In this document: positions 6,947 through 14,202 of the stretch, piece by piece
Layout: the number at the start of each line of letters is the position of its first letter
Position numbering within the stretch: position 1 is the first letter of the stretch
Origin: Clostridiales bacterium
GTDB taxonomy: Bacteria; Bacillota; Clostridia; Oscillospirales; Butyricicoccaceae
Length of the DNA stretch: 15,758 bases
Direction of reading: 5' to 3'
Assembly (NCBI GenBank): GCA_004555915.1
Contig: SFJM01000038.1
Location: 1-15,758 of the forward strand
Translations under genes and position numbers: made by a program
Notes under the pieces: generated by a model
Seen by the model: the letters and a program-made list of their open reading frames with translations, nothing else
What the model was told of the DNA's origin: nothing
Databases searched by the model: none

Positions 6947-8377
6947 ATGGTTTTTAGTTCCGTAATTTTTCTGTGTCTGTTTTTACCCATTGTGCTTGGA
7001 GAGTATTATCTTCTGCCCAAAAGAGAAGCAAAAAATCTCTGGCTCATTGCGGCCAGCCTGCTGTTCTATGCGTTCAGTGGACTGTGGTATGTATTGCTTC
7101 TGCTTTTTTCCGTATTCTGCAACTATCTGGCGGGCCTGTTTGTTTCCGGGCGGAAGGGAGTACTTTACGTTGCAGTGGCGGTCAATCTGGGAGTTTTGGG
7201 TGTTTTCAAATACCTGACATTTCTGGTGAGGACGGTGGATCAGCTGCCGGGCGTGGCGATTACGGTACCTTCTATCGTTCTACCGGTGGGCATCTCGTTC
7301 TTTACATTTCAGGGTTTGAGCTATGTGATCGACGTATACCGAAACGAACGACTGAAAAGCACCCGCTTTCGGGATGTGTTGCTGTACATTGCGCTGTTTC
7401 CGCAGCTGGTGGCCGGGCCCATCGTTCGCTATGAAGATGTGGTGGATGAAATCAAGGGCCGCCGCCATACGCTGGAACAACTGGCAAATGGCCTGCGCCG
7501 GTTCATTATTGGTTTGAGCAAGAAGCTGCTGATCGCCGATGTCTGCGGCAGTGTTGTGACGCTGATCTATAGTGCAGAACGTTCTGTATTGGACAGCCGG
7601 ACGGCTTGGTTAGCTGCAGTATGCTATCTGATTCAGATTTATTTTGATTTCAGCGGATACAGTGACATGGCCATTGGACTTGGCTTGTGTTTCGGGTTTC
7701 ACTTCAAGGAAAACTTTAATTATCCATACATCTCGGCCAGCATTCAGGAATTCTGGCGCAGATGGCACATTTCCCTTTCTACATGGTTCCGAGAATACCT
7801 GTATATCCCCTTGGGCGGCAATCGGAAGGGCAAGGCAAAGACCTACCGCAACAAGCTGATCGTTTTTTTCTGCACAGGTCTGTGGCATGGTGCCAACTGG
7901 ACGTTTATTGTCTGGGGTCTGTGGCATGGCTTCTTTATCGTCGCAGAGGATGCTGTAAAAAAACTGTTTCGGATCGAAAAGCATGGCAAGGGCGGGCGGA
8001 ACCCAGTGATGGCAGTGCTGAAGCATTTGTACACGCTGCTTGTGGTGTTGATTGGCTTTGTGATCTTCCGGGCAGACAACATAGAGCAGGCGGCCTCGAT
8101 GATCAGGGCAATGTTTTCCGGGATCTCTGCCTCAGCGCAGACAGGGCTGCTGCTGGCACAGTGCCTGACACCTCTGACTATGTTTGCGCTGCTGCTTGGC
8201 CTTGTGGGCAGCACACCGATTCTGCCGATGGTCTGCCATAAAGCGGAGCGGCAGACTGGAAGCGCACGTACATGCCTTCGAGTGATAAATTATGCAGCAG
8301 TGCTGGTGCTTCTGCTGGTAGATATCCTGCATCTGTCAGCTGCATCCTATGTGCCTTTTATTTATTTCCAATTTTGA
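6947..8377 (+). CDS. MBOAT-family O-acyltransferase (AlgI/DltB-like)
   Basis: This 476-residue multi-spanning membrane protein matches the AlgI length and pattern: SLLFYAFSGLWY (38-48), ISFFTFQGLSYVIDVYR (116-132), FPQLVAGPIVRYEDV (151-165), FDFSGYSDMAIG (233-244), FWRRWHISLSTWFREYLYIP (269-288) and GLWHGANWTF with the catalytic-type His314, then GLWHG (His327). AlgI-type proteins take an acyl group, usually acetyl, from a cytoplasmic donor across the membrane for transfer to an exported polysaccharide, helped by an AlgJ/AlgX or DltD-like partner. The next gene encodes such a partner 9 bases downstream. GAGGTGG (6934-6940) lies six bases before ATG 6947, and the gene follows the transglutaminase-like gene after 18 bases. 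No dltA or dltC is in view, so acetylation is more likely than D-alanylation. The modified polymer is not encoded in this window. Confidence 0.95.
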   Translation: MVFSSVIFLCLFLPIVLGEYYLLPKREAKNLWLIAASLLFYAFSGLWYVLLLLFSVFCNYLAGLFVSGRKGVLYVAVAVNLGVLGVFKYLTFLVRTVDQLPGVAITVPSIVLPVGISFFTFQGLSYVIDVYRNERLKSTRFRDVLLYIALFPQLVAGPIVRYEDVVDEIKGRRHTLEQLANGLRRFIIGLSKKLLIADVCGSVVTLIYSAERSVLDSRTAWLAAVCYLIQIYFDFSGYSDMAIGLGLCFGFHFKENFNYPYISASIQEFWRRWHISLSTWFREYLYIPLGGNRKGKAKTYRNKLIVFFCTGLWHGANWTFIVWGLWHGFFIVAEDAVKKLFRIEKHGKGGRNPVMAVLKHLYTLLVVLIGFVIFRADNIEQAASMIRAMFSGISASAQTGLLLAQCLTPLTMFALLLGLVGSTPILPMVCHKAERQTGSARTCLRVINYAAVLVLLLVDILHLSAASYVPFIYFQF

Positions 8378-8386
8378 GGTGGGAAA

Positions 8387-9742
8387 ATGCAAGTGAAAAA
8401 ATTAGGTTACATCCTGTTTGTGGGAGCTTTTGCCACAATTTGCATTTTGCCTGTGGCCGTAATACCTTGGCAGGTGGAAAAGGCAGTTGGAAATGAGCAG
8501 CTTGCTTCCTTTCCGGAGCTGCGGAAAGAGGATGGAAACTTCAATACCGGCATCCTGAATGATTTTGCAGATTATTTTGCGGATCATTTCGGCTTTCGCC
8601 ATGAGATGATCACGCTGAACGATTGGCTTACGGAAGCAGCATTTAAGACGCTTGACAGCAACAGTGTGCTGCTGGGAAAGGATAGCTGGCTGTTTTATAA
8701 AAGCACCCTTGAGGACTATACTGGTACAAATCTTTTTACAGCCAGACAGAGCTATGCGGCTGCTCATGCGCTGGGGCTGATGCAAGAGTACTGTGAACAG
8801 AACGGCATCGATTTCTGCTTTACGATCGCACCGAATAAAAATTCGATGTACAGCAGTCAGATGCCGGCGCGTTATGCGGCAGCTTCTGTACGGAACGCCC
8901 AACTGCTAAAACAGCAGATGGAACAGCAGAACGTCCGATATATAGATCTGTTTGAGGTGCTGTCCAACTCCAAAGAGCAGTTGTATTACCGCCTGGACAG
9001 CCACTGGAACATGCGGGGGGCACAGCTCGCGGCACAGGCCCTGCTGGAGGAATTGAAAGGCTGTGAGGTGGAGTTTGATCCCTTTGTTACGGGGAAAAAG
9101 CTTCCGCATACCGGCGATCTGTATGAGATGGTGTACCCTGCTGGAAGCGAGACGGAACAGGATACGGCATACGATTTTACATATCAGTATGACGAAAAAT
9201 TCCACTCAGCGGATGATATCACGATCCACACAAAAAATTCTGAGGCGGACGGCAGTGTTTTTGTTTACCGGGATTCTTTTGGTATCAATCTGCATCCTTT
9301 TCTGGCGCAGAGCTACGGCAGTGCCTGCTTCTCTCGGAATATGCCATACCGTTTGACAGCGGCTATGGAAGAACAGCCTGATGTGCTGCTGGTGGAGCTG
9401 GTCGAGCGCAACCTGAACTGGCTGCTGGAACGCGCCCCGGAACTGCCCGCGCCGGAACGCACAGCGGTTGCGGCGGCAGACATCAGAACAAGCGTGAAGG
9501 CGCAGCGAGAGGATAGCCGCATGGAAGATACTTTCTGCCTGACAGGCAGTTTGAGTGGGCAGAATGTGGATGATGATTCGCCTGTTTATATTCTGACGGA
9601 GACTGCGGCCTATGAGGCATCCCCCTGCGGAGAAAGCGAACAGCCGTTCACGGCATATCTCCCGCAGAACCTACGAGAGCAGGAATTGAAAGTTGCGTTT
9701 CTGTCGGATGGAGAATGGGTCTGCTGTTCTCTGATCGATTGA
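8387..9742 (+). CDS. AlgX/AlgJ/DHHW-type SGNH-like acetyltransferase partner of the MBOAT protein
   Basis: The 451-residue protein is anchored or secreted through a hydrophobic N-terminal helix (about residues 6-27). The catalytic-like motifs of the AlgX/AlgJ family are present in order: LDSHWN (D204, H206), matching the D-x-H-W signature, and YRDSFG with likely nucleophile Ser297. Family features such as SFPELR, DFADYFADHFGFR and LLGKDSWLFY are also present. Residues about 355-451 form an extra, probably beta-rich domain that may bind the polysaccharide, as in AlgX. In the alginate system such proteins transfer acetyl groups received through the MBOAT protein onto the polymer. GAGG overlapping the previous stop (8376-8379), seven bases before the ATG, couples it to the MBOAT gene. 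Protein and polymer partners are inferred from position. Confidence 0.87.
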   Translation: MQVKKLGYILFVGAFATICILPVAVIPWQVEKAVGNEQLASFPELRKEDGNFNTGILNDFADYFADHFGFRHEMITLNDWLTEAAFKTLDSNSVLLGKDSWLFYKSTLEDYTGTNLFTARQSYAAAHALGLMQEYCEQNGIDFCFTIAPNKNSMYSSQMPARYAAASVRNAQLLKQQMEQQNVRYIDLFEVLSNSKEQLYYRLDSHWNMRGAQLAAQALLEELKGCEVEFDPFVTGKKLPHTGDLYEMVYPAGSETEQDTAYDFTYQYDEKFHSADDITIHTKNSEADGSVFVYRDSFGINLHPFLAQSYGSACFSRNMPYRLTAAMEEQPDVLLVELVERNLNWLLERAPELPAPERTAVAAADIRTSVKAQREDSRMEDTFCLTGSLSGQNVDDDSPVYILTETAAYEASPCGESEQPFTAYLPQNLREQELKVAFLSDGEWVCCSLID

Positions 9743-9773
9743 AGAAAAGGAATAGAAAGAAGGATAAAACAAA

Positions 9774-10376
9774 ATGAAAGCAAGTTATAAGATGATGGGT
9801 GTAATCCTCTGTGGTGTGATGCTTCTGGCATCTGGCTGCGGGGCAAAAGCGGAAACAAGTACAGCTTCTGTAACGGAGTCGGTGTCGGAATCGGCTTCCC
9901 CAGTGGAGTCGAATCCGGTTTCGTCCGAGTCGGCATCAGAGGATGCATCGGAAAGCGAGGCTGTTTCGGAAACTGCTTCTGAAGCGCCCTCTGTTGTAAG
10001 CGAGGCCGTGTCGGAAGCACCGGCAGAATCCAAGGTGGAATCAAAAGCTGAACCGAAGACAAAATCCGAGCCCGCAAAGACGGAAGCGGCAGCTTCTTCC
10101 AAGGCGGAGAAATCCCAGCCGGTGGAAAGCAAGCCTGCCAGTGAGGCGGCTCCTGCAGAGCAGGCCGCTCCGGCAGAGACTGCCAGTCTGGAAACTGCCC
10201 TGAAGTATGTGGGCAAGGATGTCTCCAAGCTGTATGCTGCCATTGGCAAGCCGACCAGTTCGGAGTATGCGTCCAGCTGCATCGGTGACGGTGAAGACGG
10301 ACTGCTGTATTATGATGGATTTACGGTGACGACTTACCGTGAAAACGGCAAAGAGACGGTACAGGACGCCTATTGA
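9774..10376 (+). CDS. Ser/Glu/Ala-rich surface lipoprotein with small C-terminal domain
   Basis: The 200-residue lipoprotein has a signal peptide and lipobox LASGC (Cys22). Residues about 27-136 are low-complexity Ser/Glu/Ala/Pro/Lys with recurring SESAS, SEAVSE and SEAPA units, a likely flexible wall-spanning tether. Residues about 137-200 form a compact domain (ALKYVGKDVSKLYAAIGKP, then CIGDGEDGLLYYDGFTV) similar to short C-terminal domains of clostridial lipoproteins that recall the SmpA/BLIP-like alpha-beta fold (weak inference). The function is unknown; presenting a small binding module beyond the wall is the simplest reading. AGAAGGA (9758-9764) lies nine bases before the ATG. The gene follows the acetyltransferase gene after 31 bases, and a possible hairpin stands after it. 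Confidence 0.88.
   Translation: MKASYKMMGVILCGVMLLASGCGAKAETSTASVTESVSESASPVESNPVSSESASEDASESEAVSETASEAPSVVSEAVSEAPAESKVESKAEPKTKSEPAKTEAAASSKAEKSQPVESKPASEAAPAEQAAPAETASLETALKYVGKDVSKLYAAIGKPTSSEYASSCIGDGEDGLLYYDGFTVTTYRENGKETVQDAY
9852..10181 (+). repeat. Low-complexity Ser/Glu/Ala coding tract
   Basis: Encodes residues 27-136 of the lipoprotein. Imperfect short repeats built on Ser-Glu and Ala-Pro dominate and there is almost no hydrophobic residue. Such tracts can change length by slippage or recombination. Confidence 0.8.
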
Positions 10377-10383
10377 ACATGAA

Positions 10384-10416
10384 ATTCGGCCTCTGGCATT
10401 CCAACGGGGGCTGAAT
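10384..10416 (+). terminator. Possible imperfect hairpin (weak terminator or attenuator) between two genes
   Basis: Bases 10384-10395 can pair with 10405-10416 in a 12-pair stem with three G-U pairs and a nine-base loop, followed by CTTTAT. It lies in the largest gap of the window (10377-10436). The weak U run argues against a full terminator; partial attenuation or mRNA end protection is possible. Confidence 0.3.
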
Positions 10417-10436
10417 CTTTATATGGAAAGAAGAGA

Positions 10437-11573
10437 ATGAAACGCCAAAAAATCAAGCGATATCAGTTTAGTGTGACGCAGAACACACGAAGAAGGAGAG
10501 AGGCTACGCCGTTGAAGGCTACCGGTGTGGTACTGGTGTGCCTGTGTCTGATTGCGGGGGCTGTTTTCGGTGTCCACAAGATGATCCGGAGCAAGGCTGT
10601 GGGGTGGCAGGGAGAAGACCTGCACCGCTATTTTGTTTCGCCGGCCACTGGCACACGCGTGCAGGGCCTGTATGAGATCAACCATAGTCTCTACTACTTT
10701 GGCAGCAATCATTTTTTGAAGATCGGCTGGATCGAAGAGGATGGCTATATCGGCTATGCTGGCGAGGATGGAAAAATCACCCGGGGTGAAGCCAAGGTGG
10801 ACGGAAAATACTACTACTTTCAGCCAGAGACCGGACAATTGTATACCGGCTGGCTCACATTGGATGGTGTGGAGTACTGCTTTGACGAAACGGGACACCC
10901 GCGCACCGGAACCTATCAAGAGGATGGCAAGACTTGGGAGCTTGATTCTGACGGCCGGGTGAAGGGCCGACTGAATGGGTGGAAAAAGGTGGAGGGCATC
11001 CTAAAATACTACGATGAGACCGGCGCACCAGCACAGGGCTGGATACAGCTTGAAGGAAAAGATTACTTTTTTGTGGATGGTATCAGTCAGGCTGGATGGG
11101 TCGAGACGGATGCGGGTACGCACTATCTGGATGGAAACGGAAACCAGATGACAGGGTGGTGTGTGATCGATGGCCAGCCCTATGCCTTTGATGCAGGTGG
11201 TGAACTGAAGCAGGGATGGGACCATTCCCATGAAAAAAGCTACTACTTTATCAACGGCATCAGCCAGGCGGGCATGTTCCGAGAAGGCACGCTGAGCAGC
11301 GATCTGAACGGCAGCGGAAGCGTTCAGCCGGGTGGAAATGCAGCACCGGAAGAAGACCTTGCAGAGGATGCTGAGGGCGAACCGCCGGAAGAAGAACTGT
11401 TGGAAGAACAGCCTGCGCAGACGGAAACGGAAGATGGACAGATCACTCCGGCAACAGAGCAGCAGACGCAGCCTGCAGAGGAACCTGCGGCAGCACCGGA
11501 GACCATCCAGGAGACACCGGTAGAGACGGAAACTCCGGCACAGAAGCAGGCAGAAAGGACGGAAAATGCATGA
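10437..11573 (+). CDS. Signal-anchored cell-wall-binding repeat protein with acidic tail
   Basis: The 378-residue protein has a very basic cytoplasmic start (residues 1-27) and one membrane helix (about 28-47) without a cleavage site, giving an inside-to-outside type II topology. Residues about 74-281 are choline/cell-wall-binding-type repeats: GW pairs at 97, 138, 181, 201, 220, 240 and 260, with intervening units such as VDGKYYYFQPETGQLYTGW and DYFFVDGISQAGW. Residues 303-378 are almost entirely Glu, Pro, Gln, Thr and Ala. Repeats of this kind bind choline or other wall polymer groups in streptococci and clostridia; the ligand here is unknown. The protein could tie the membrane to the acylated polymer made by the upstream pair. 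It overlaps the dipeptidase gene by ATGA (11570-11573), suggesting linked production. The ribosome site (GGAAAGAAGAG) is only moderate. Confidence 0.88.
   Translation: MKRQKIKRYQFSVTQNTRRRREATPLKATGVVLVCLCLIAGAVFGVHKMIRSKAVGWQGEDLHRYFVSPATGTRVQGLYEINHSLYYFGSNHFLKIGWIEEDGYIGYAGEDGKITRGEAKVDGKYYYFQPETGQLYTGWLTLDGVEYCFDETGHPRTGTYQEDGKTWELDSDGRVKGRLNGWKKVEGILKYYDETGAPAQGWIQLEGKDYFFVDGISQAGWVETDAGTHYLDGNGNQMTGWCVIDGQPYAFDAGGELKQGWDHSHEKSYYFINGISQAGMFREGTLSSDLNGSGSVQPGGNAAPEEDLAEDAEGEPPEEELLEEQPAQTETEDGQITPATEQQTQPAEEPAAAPETIQETPVETETPAQKQAERTENA
10656..11279 (+). repeat. Cell-wall-binding coding repeats
   Basis: Encodes residues 74-281 of the anchored protein. Imperfect units of about 20 residues contain Gly-Trp, aromatic pairs (YYYF, YFF, YYF) and Asp-Gly turns. 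The phrase DGISQAGW or NGISQAGM occurs twice (residues 214-221 and 273-280). Confidence 0.8.
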
Positions 11574-12757
11574 AAACGACAAGACGTGATTTTCTGTGCC
11601 TTTCGGCTATGGCATGTGCATGGCTTCTGACGGGGTGTCAGCAGCCCACTGTGGAAGAGCGGGCAGTCAGCTGGCAGCCGCAGCAGGGAAGCAGCGGACC
11701 GGCCCCTGAATCTGATCTGCTGATGAATGCGGCGCTGGACGACGATGCTGTTCTGCAGGAGGGGATCCGAATCCCCCAGAACTTTGAACTGCCGCTGGAA
11801 GGATCAACGGGCTTTGCAGGAGCAGCCGTGATGCCGCTGTACGAGAAACCGGATGAGACCAGTGCGGTGCTGCGCAGACTTGCGGCAGGAGATATGTTCT
11901 ACATCCGGCAGGAATCGGGTTCATATTGGCAGGTCTGCCTGCTGGATGGCACCGTGGGCTGGTTGCAAAATGAATTGTGCATGATCAATCTGCCGGATGT
12001 TCTGCCCTCCATTGTATACGAAAACCCCAACGCAACAGCATCGATTTTTAAAACCTGCGGCGAAGATATTGAGGGCATTACGGGGCAAAAGCTGTATGAC
12101 GGCCTGTTCTATAACCAACGCCTTGGGCGGGATGAGTATGTGATGCCCATCAACTATGCCATGGCAAAAAAGGTCGGGGCAGCCCAGAAAAGCGCTCTGC
12201 AGGCGGGCGATTGTTTGAAGATCGTAGAGACGTTCCGACCTTATGAGGTGCAGATGCTGGTAAAGGATGCGGTATATGCCAAGGCGCGGGCCGACAAGGA
12301 TTTGATGGCGGAGCTGAATAAGGGAGCGTGGAATATCGGCTGGTTCATTGCAACGTCTCTTTCCAACCATCAACGAGGGGTGGCGATGGACACGACTCTG
12401 CTGCGCATCACAGAGCAGACGGAGCACAAAATGGCTGGATGTCCCTTTGTACAGGTGACGGGCGAGGAATATGCCATGCCCTCTGCCATGCACGAGCTGA
12501 GCAGTGCGGCGGCCTGCTTTACCGGACCGGTGACCTCCAACTCCGCCACTGCATGGAAGCGGGCCACAGCGTCGGCATCCATGACGGACGGTGCACGGCG
12601 GCTGCAGAGCTACTGCACCAATGCAGGCATGACACCGCTGGCCTCGGAGTGGTGGCACTTTAATGATCTGGATGCCCAGAACAAAGTGCGTATGACCTCT
12701 GGAAACGGAAAATTCTGGCTGGACGGGTGTGTCAGCTGGAAGATGTTTGAGGAATAA
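11570..12757 (+). CDS. Lipoprotein with SH3-like and VanX-type D-Ala-D-Ala dipeptidase (M15D) domains
   Basis: The 395-residue lipoprotein has a signal peptide with an RR pair (residues 5-6) and lipobox LLTGC (Cys23). Residues about 85-140 resemble a bacterial SH3 wall-binding domain (MPLYEKPDETSAVLRRLAAG, then GYW-like SYWQVCLLDGTVGWL). Residues about 170-390 carry the M15D motifs: TFRPYE (R223), SNHQRGVAMD (zinc ligands H267 and D274) and EWWHF (catalytic E360, zinc ligand H363). VanX-type enzymes cut D-Ala-D-Ala; on the outside of the membrane it would more likely trim wall peptides or recycle released D-Ala dipeptide. No vanH or vanA ligase lies nearby, so it should not be read as vancomycin resistance. 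The ATGA overlap joins it to the wall-binding repeat gene. A related L,D- or D,D-carboxypeptidase specificity cannot be excluded. Confidence 0.87.
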   Translation: MKTTRRDFLCLSAMACAWLLTGCQQPTVEERAVSWQPQQGSSGPAPESDLLMNAALDDDAVLQEGIRIPQNFELPLEGSTGFAGAAVMPLYEKPDETSAVLRRLAAGDMFYIRQESGSYWQVCLLDGTVGWLQNELCMINLPDVLPSIVYENPNATASIFKTCGEDIEGITGQKLYDGLFYNQRLGRDEYVMPINYAMAKKVGAAQKSALQAGDCLKIVETFRPYEVQMLVKDAVYAKARADKDLMAELNKGAWNIGWFIATSLSNHQRGVAMDTTLLRITEQTEHKMAGCPFVQVTGEEYAMPSAMHELSSAAACFTGPVTSNSATAWKRATASASMTDGARRLQSYCTNAGMTPLASEWWHFNDLDAQNKVRMTSGNGKFWLDGCVSWKMFEE

Positions 12758-12784
12758 ACATAGCAAAAACAGGAGGAAAGCAAA

Positions 12785-14176
12785 ATGTCAGAGAAAAAAA
12801 CGATAAGAGCTGGTGCGGTCTGTTTGTTGGTGAGTCTGCTTGCGGCCCTGTTTTTTACCGCCTGCGTTTCAAAGGCGGTGAATGCGGCAGATAAAATTGA
12901 ACTGGGCCAGAAGTATCTGACTGAACTGAACTATACGGAGGCTGTGGCATCTTTTACCGAAGCCATCAAGCTGGACCCGGACAACATTCAGGCATACATG
13001 GGCCGTGCGGAAGCCTACATGGCCTTGGGTGAGTATGACAAGGCACTGGCTGACTATCGGTTCATCAGCGGAACGACTGAGGATATGCCCTACACACGGG
13101 CACTTTCTTACATCGGCCAGGCGGAGGTGCACGAAAAAATGGAACAGCCTGCCCGTGCCATTTCGGATTACGGATTGGCAAAGGCACTGCTGAAGGCCAG
13201 TGATGCAGGAAAGTCAGAAAACGTTTCGGAGGAGGATGTCAGCGCAAAGCTGGTGCAGGTGCTGTACGTCCATGCGGCTCTCTGCGAGACTTTGAAAAAT
13301 TACAATACCGCCTTGGAAGACTACAACGACCTGCTGGAGCTGGGCGAGAACACTGCCGCCAAACGGGACGAGGTGCTTTCTCAGCTGGGTGAGACGGCAG
13401 AAGACGAAAACGGCCTGACGGATACAGAAGAACCTGCTGCCGAAAGCACCGCAGAGGAACCGGCGGAAGAGCCGACAGAAGAATCTGCCCCGGGGCAGAA
13501 GGCTGCTTCTGAATCTGAAAGCCGGTCGGCCAAGGAAGAAACGAGGCCGGAAGAACCAGCTTCCAGTTCGGAACAGGCAGCAGAAACGGAAGAAGCTGCG
13601 GCCAGCCAGGAAGAGGAGCAGCCGGAGGAGCAAAAGACGCAGACCTATACGGCAGAGCGTATGGAACCTTGGTCTAACGAATTCCAAAGCGGAACGACAA
13701 CAGTGATTGATAAGGTGACCTACCAAATCGGAGGAAATACAATCGTTCTGAATCATACGGAAAATATGATTTGGACGAATAATGCGAACTACGGAGATCC
13801 GGGGCAGCACACTTGGAAAATCACTGCAACGGATACCTATACCCTTTCCCAGCCGCTACAGGGAATTGAGAGGAAAGGGCAGTGGGCTGTCATCTGGGAT
13901 GTTCCAGCTGGGACAGTGGTTTCCCTTTCTGGTATAAAAACTGATGTTTGCGATGGCGAAATGACCGGTTCACGGAATCGGAATAGTCTGGGATGGCTGG
14001 AACCATCACATTTTCTGTCAGAAGATGAAGTGTATGAATTGAATGTGGGAGTAGCCCATGATGGGGGTAGAAGCGACACTATGACTGTAGAAAAGGGAAA
14101 ACTTTATGAATTGGTGGAAGATACTATGGAGAGTTTCATTATCCCTGATGGCGGTTTTGTGTTCCGTGGTGTCTGA
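12785..14176 (+). CDS. TPR lipoprotein, first of a tandem array
   Basis: The 463-residue lipoprotein has lipobox FTAC (Cys27). Residues about 37-187 hold about four TPR units (37-69, 70-101, 104-137 and 155-187), the first of canonical form LTELNYTEAVASFTEAIKLD. Residues about 203-285 are a Glu/Ala/Ser/Pro tether, and about 288-463 an unrecognised beta-rich C-terminal domain with LSQPLQ, VPAGTVVSLSG and GKLYELVEDTMESFI. TPRs bind proteins or peptides, so it is probably an envelope scaffold or receptor. From residue 36 to 276 it matches the next gene's product with 13 differences and no gap; the signal peptide and tip differ. AGGAGG (12771-12776) lies eight bases before ATG. The kinase's outside TPR domain makes it a candidate partner (inference). 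The tip-coding DNA is AT-richer than the stalk. Confidence 0.92.
   Translation: MSEKKTIRAGAVCLLVSLLAALFFTACVSKAVNAADKIELGQKYLTELNYTEAVASFTEAIKLDPDNIQAYMGRAEAYMALGEYDKALADYRFISGTTEDMPYTRALSYIGQAEVHEKMEQPARAISDYGLAKALLKASDAGKSENVSEEDVSAKLVQVLYVHAALCETLKNYNTALEDYNDLLELGENTAAKRDEVLSQLGETAEDENGLTDTEEPAAESTAEEPAEEPTEESAPGQKAASESESRSAKEETRPEEPASSSEQAAETEEAAASQEEEQPEEQKTQTYTAERMEPWSNEFQSGTTTVIDKVTYQIGGNTIVLNHTENMIWTNNANYGDPGQHTWKITATDTYTLSQPLQGIERKGQWAVIWDVPAGTVVSLSGIKTDVCDGEMTGSRNRNSLGWLEPSHFLSEDEVYELNVGVAHDGGRSDTMTVEKGKLYELVEDTMESFIIPDGGFVFRGV
12890..13612 (+). repeat. Homogenised block, copy 1 (TPR stalk and tether)
   Basis: These 723 bases encode residues 36-276 and align without gaps to 14308-15030. 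Exact runs include 51 bases (13109-13159 equal to 14527-14577). The sequence on either side, including the signal peptides, is clearly different. Confidence 0.9.
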
Positions 14177-14202
14177 ACAAAAACATGATGTGAGGTAAAA
14201 AT

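Noticed and set aside
9739..9774. Possible promoter (TTGAAG and TAAAAC) before the Ser-rich lipoprotein gene
   Set aside because: The spacing is about 20 bases, the -10 match is poor, and the stretch is better explained as the stop of one gene and the ribosome site of the next.
10423..10440. ATG at 10423 as an upstream start or leader peptide
   Set aside because: It gives only five codons before a stop and has no ribosome site of its own.
11570..12757. Vancomycin resistance gene (vanX)
   Set aside because: The protein is an exported lipoprotein with an SH3 domain and there are no vanH, vanA or vanRS genes beside it; only the catalytic family is shared.
11921..12766. A 281-codon open frame on the - strand
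   Set aside because: It is the complement of the dipeptidase gene, which has intact lipobox, zinc and catalytic motifs; no ribosome site or recognisable domain was seen.
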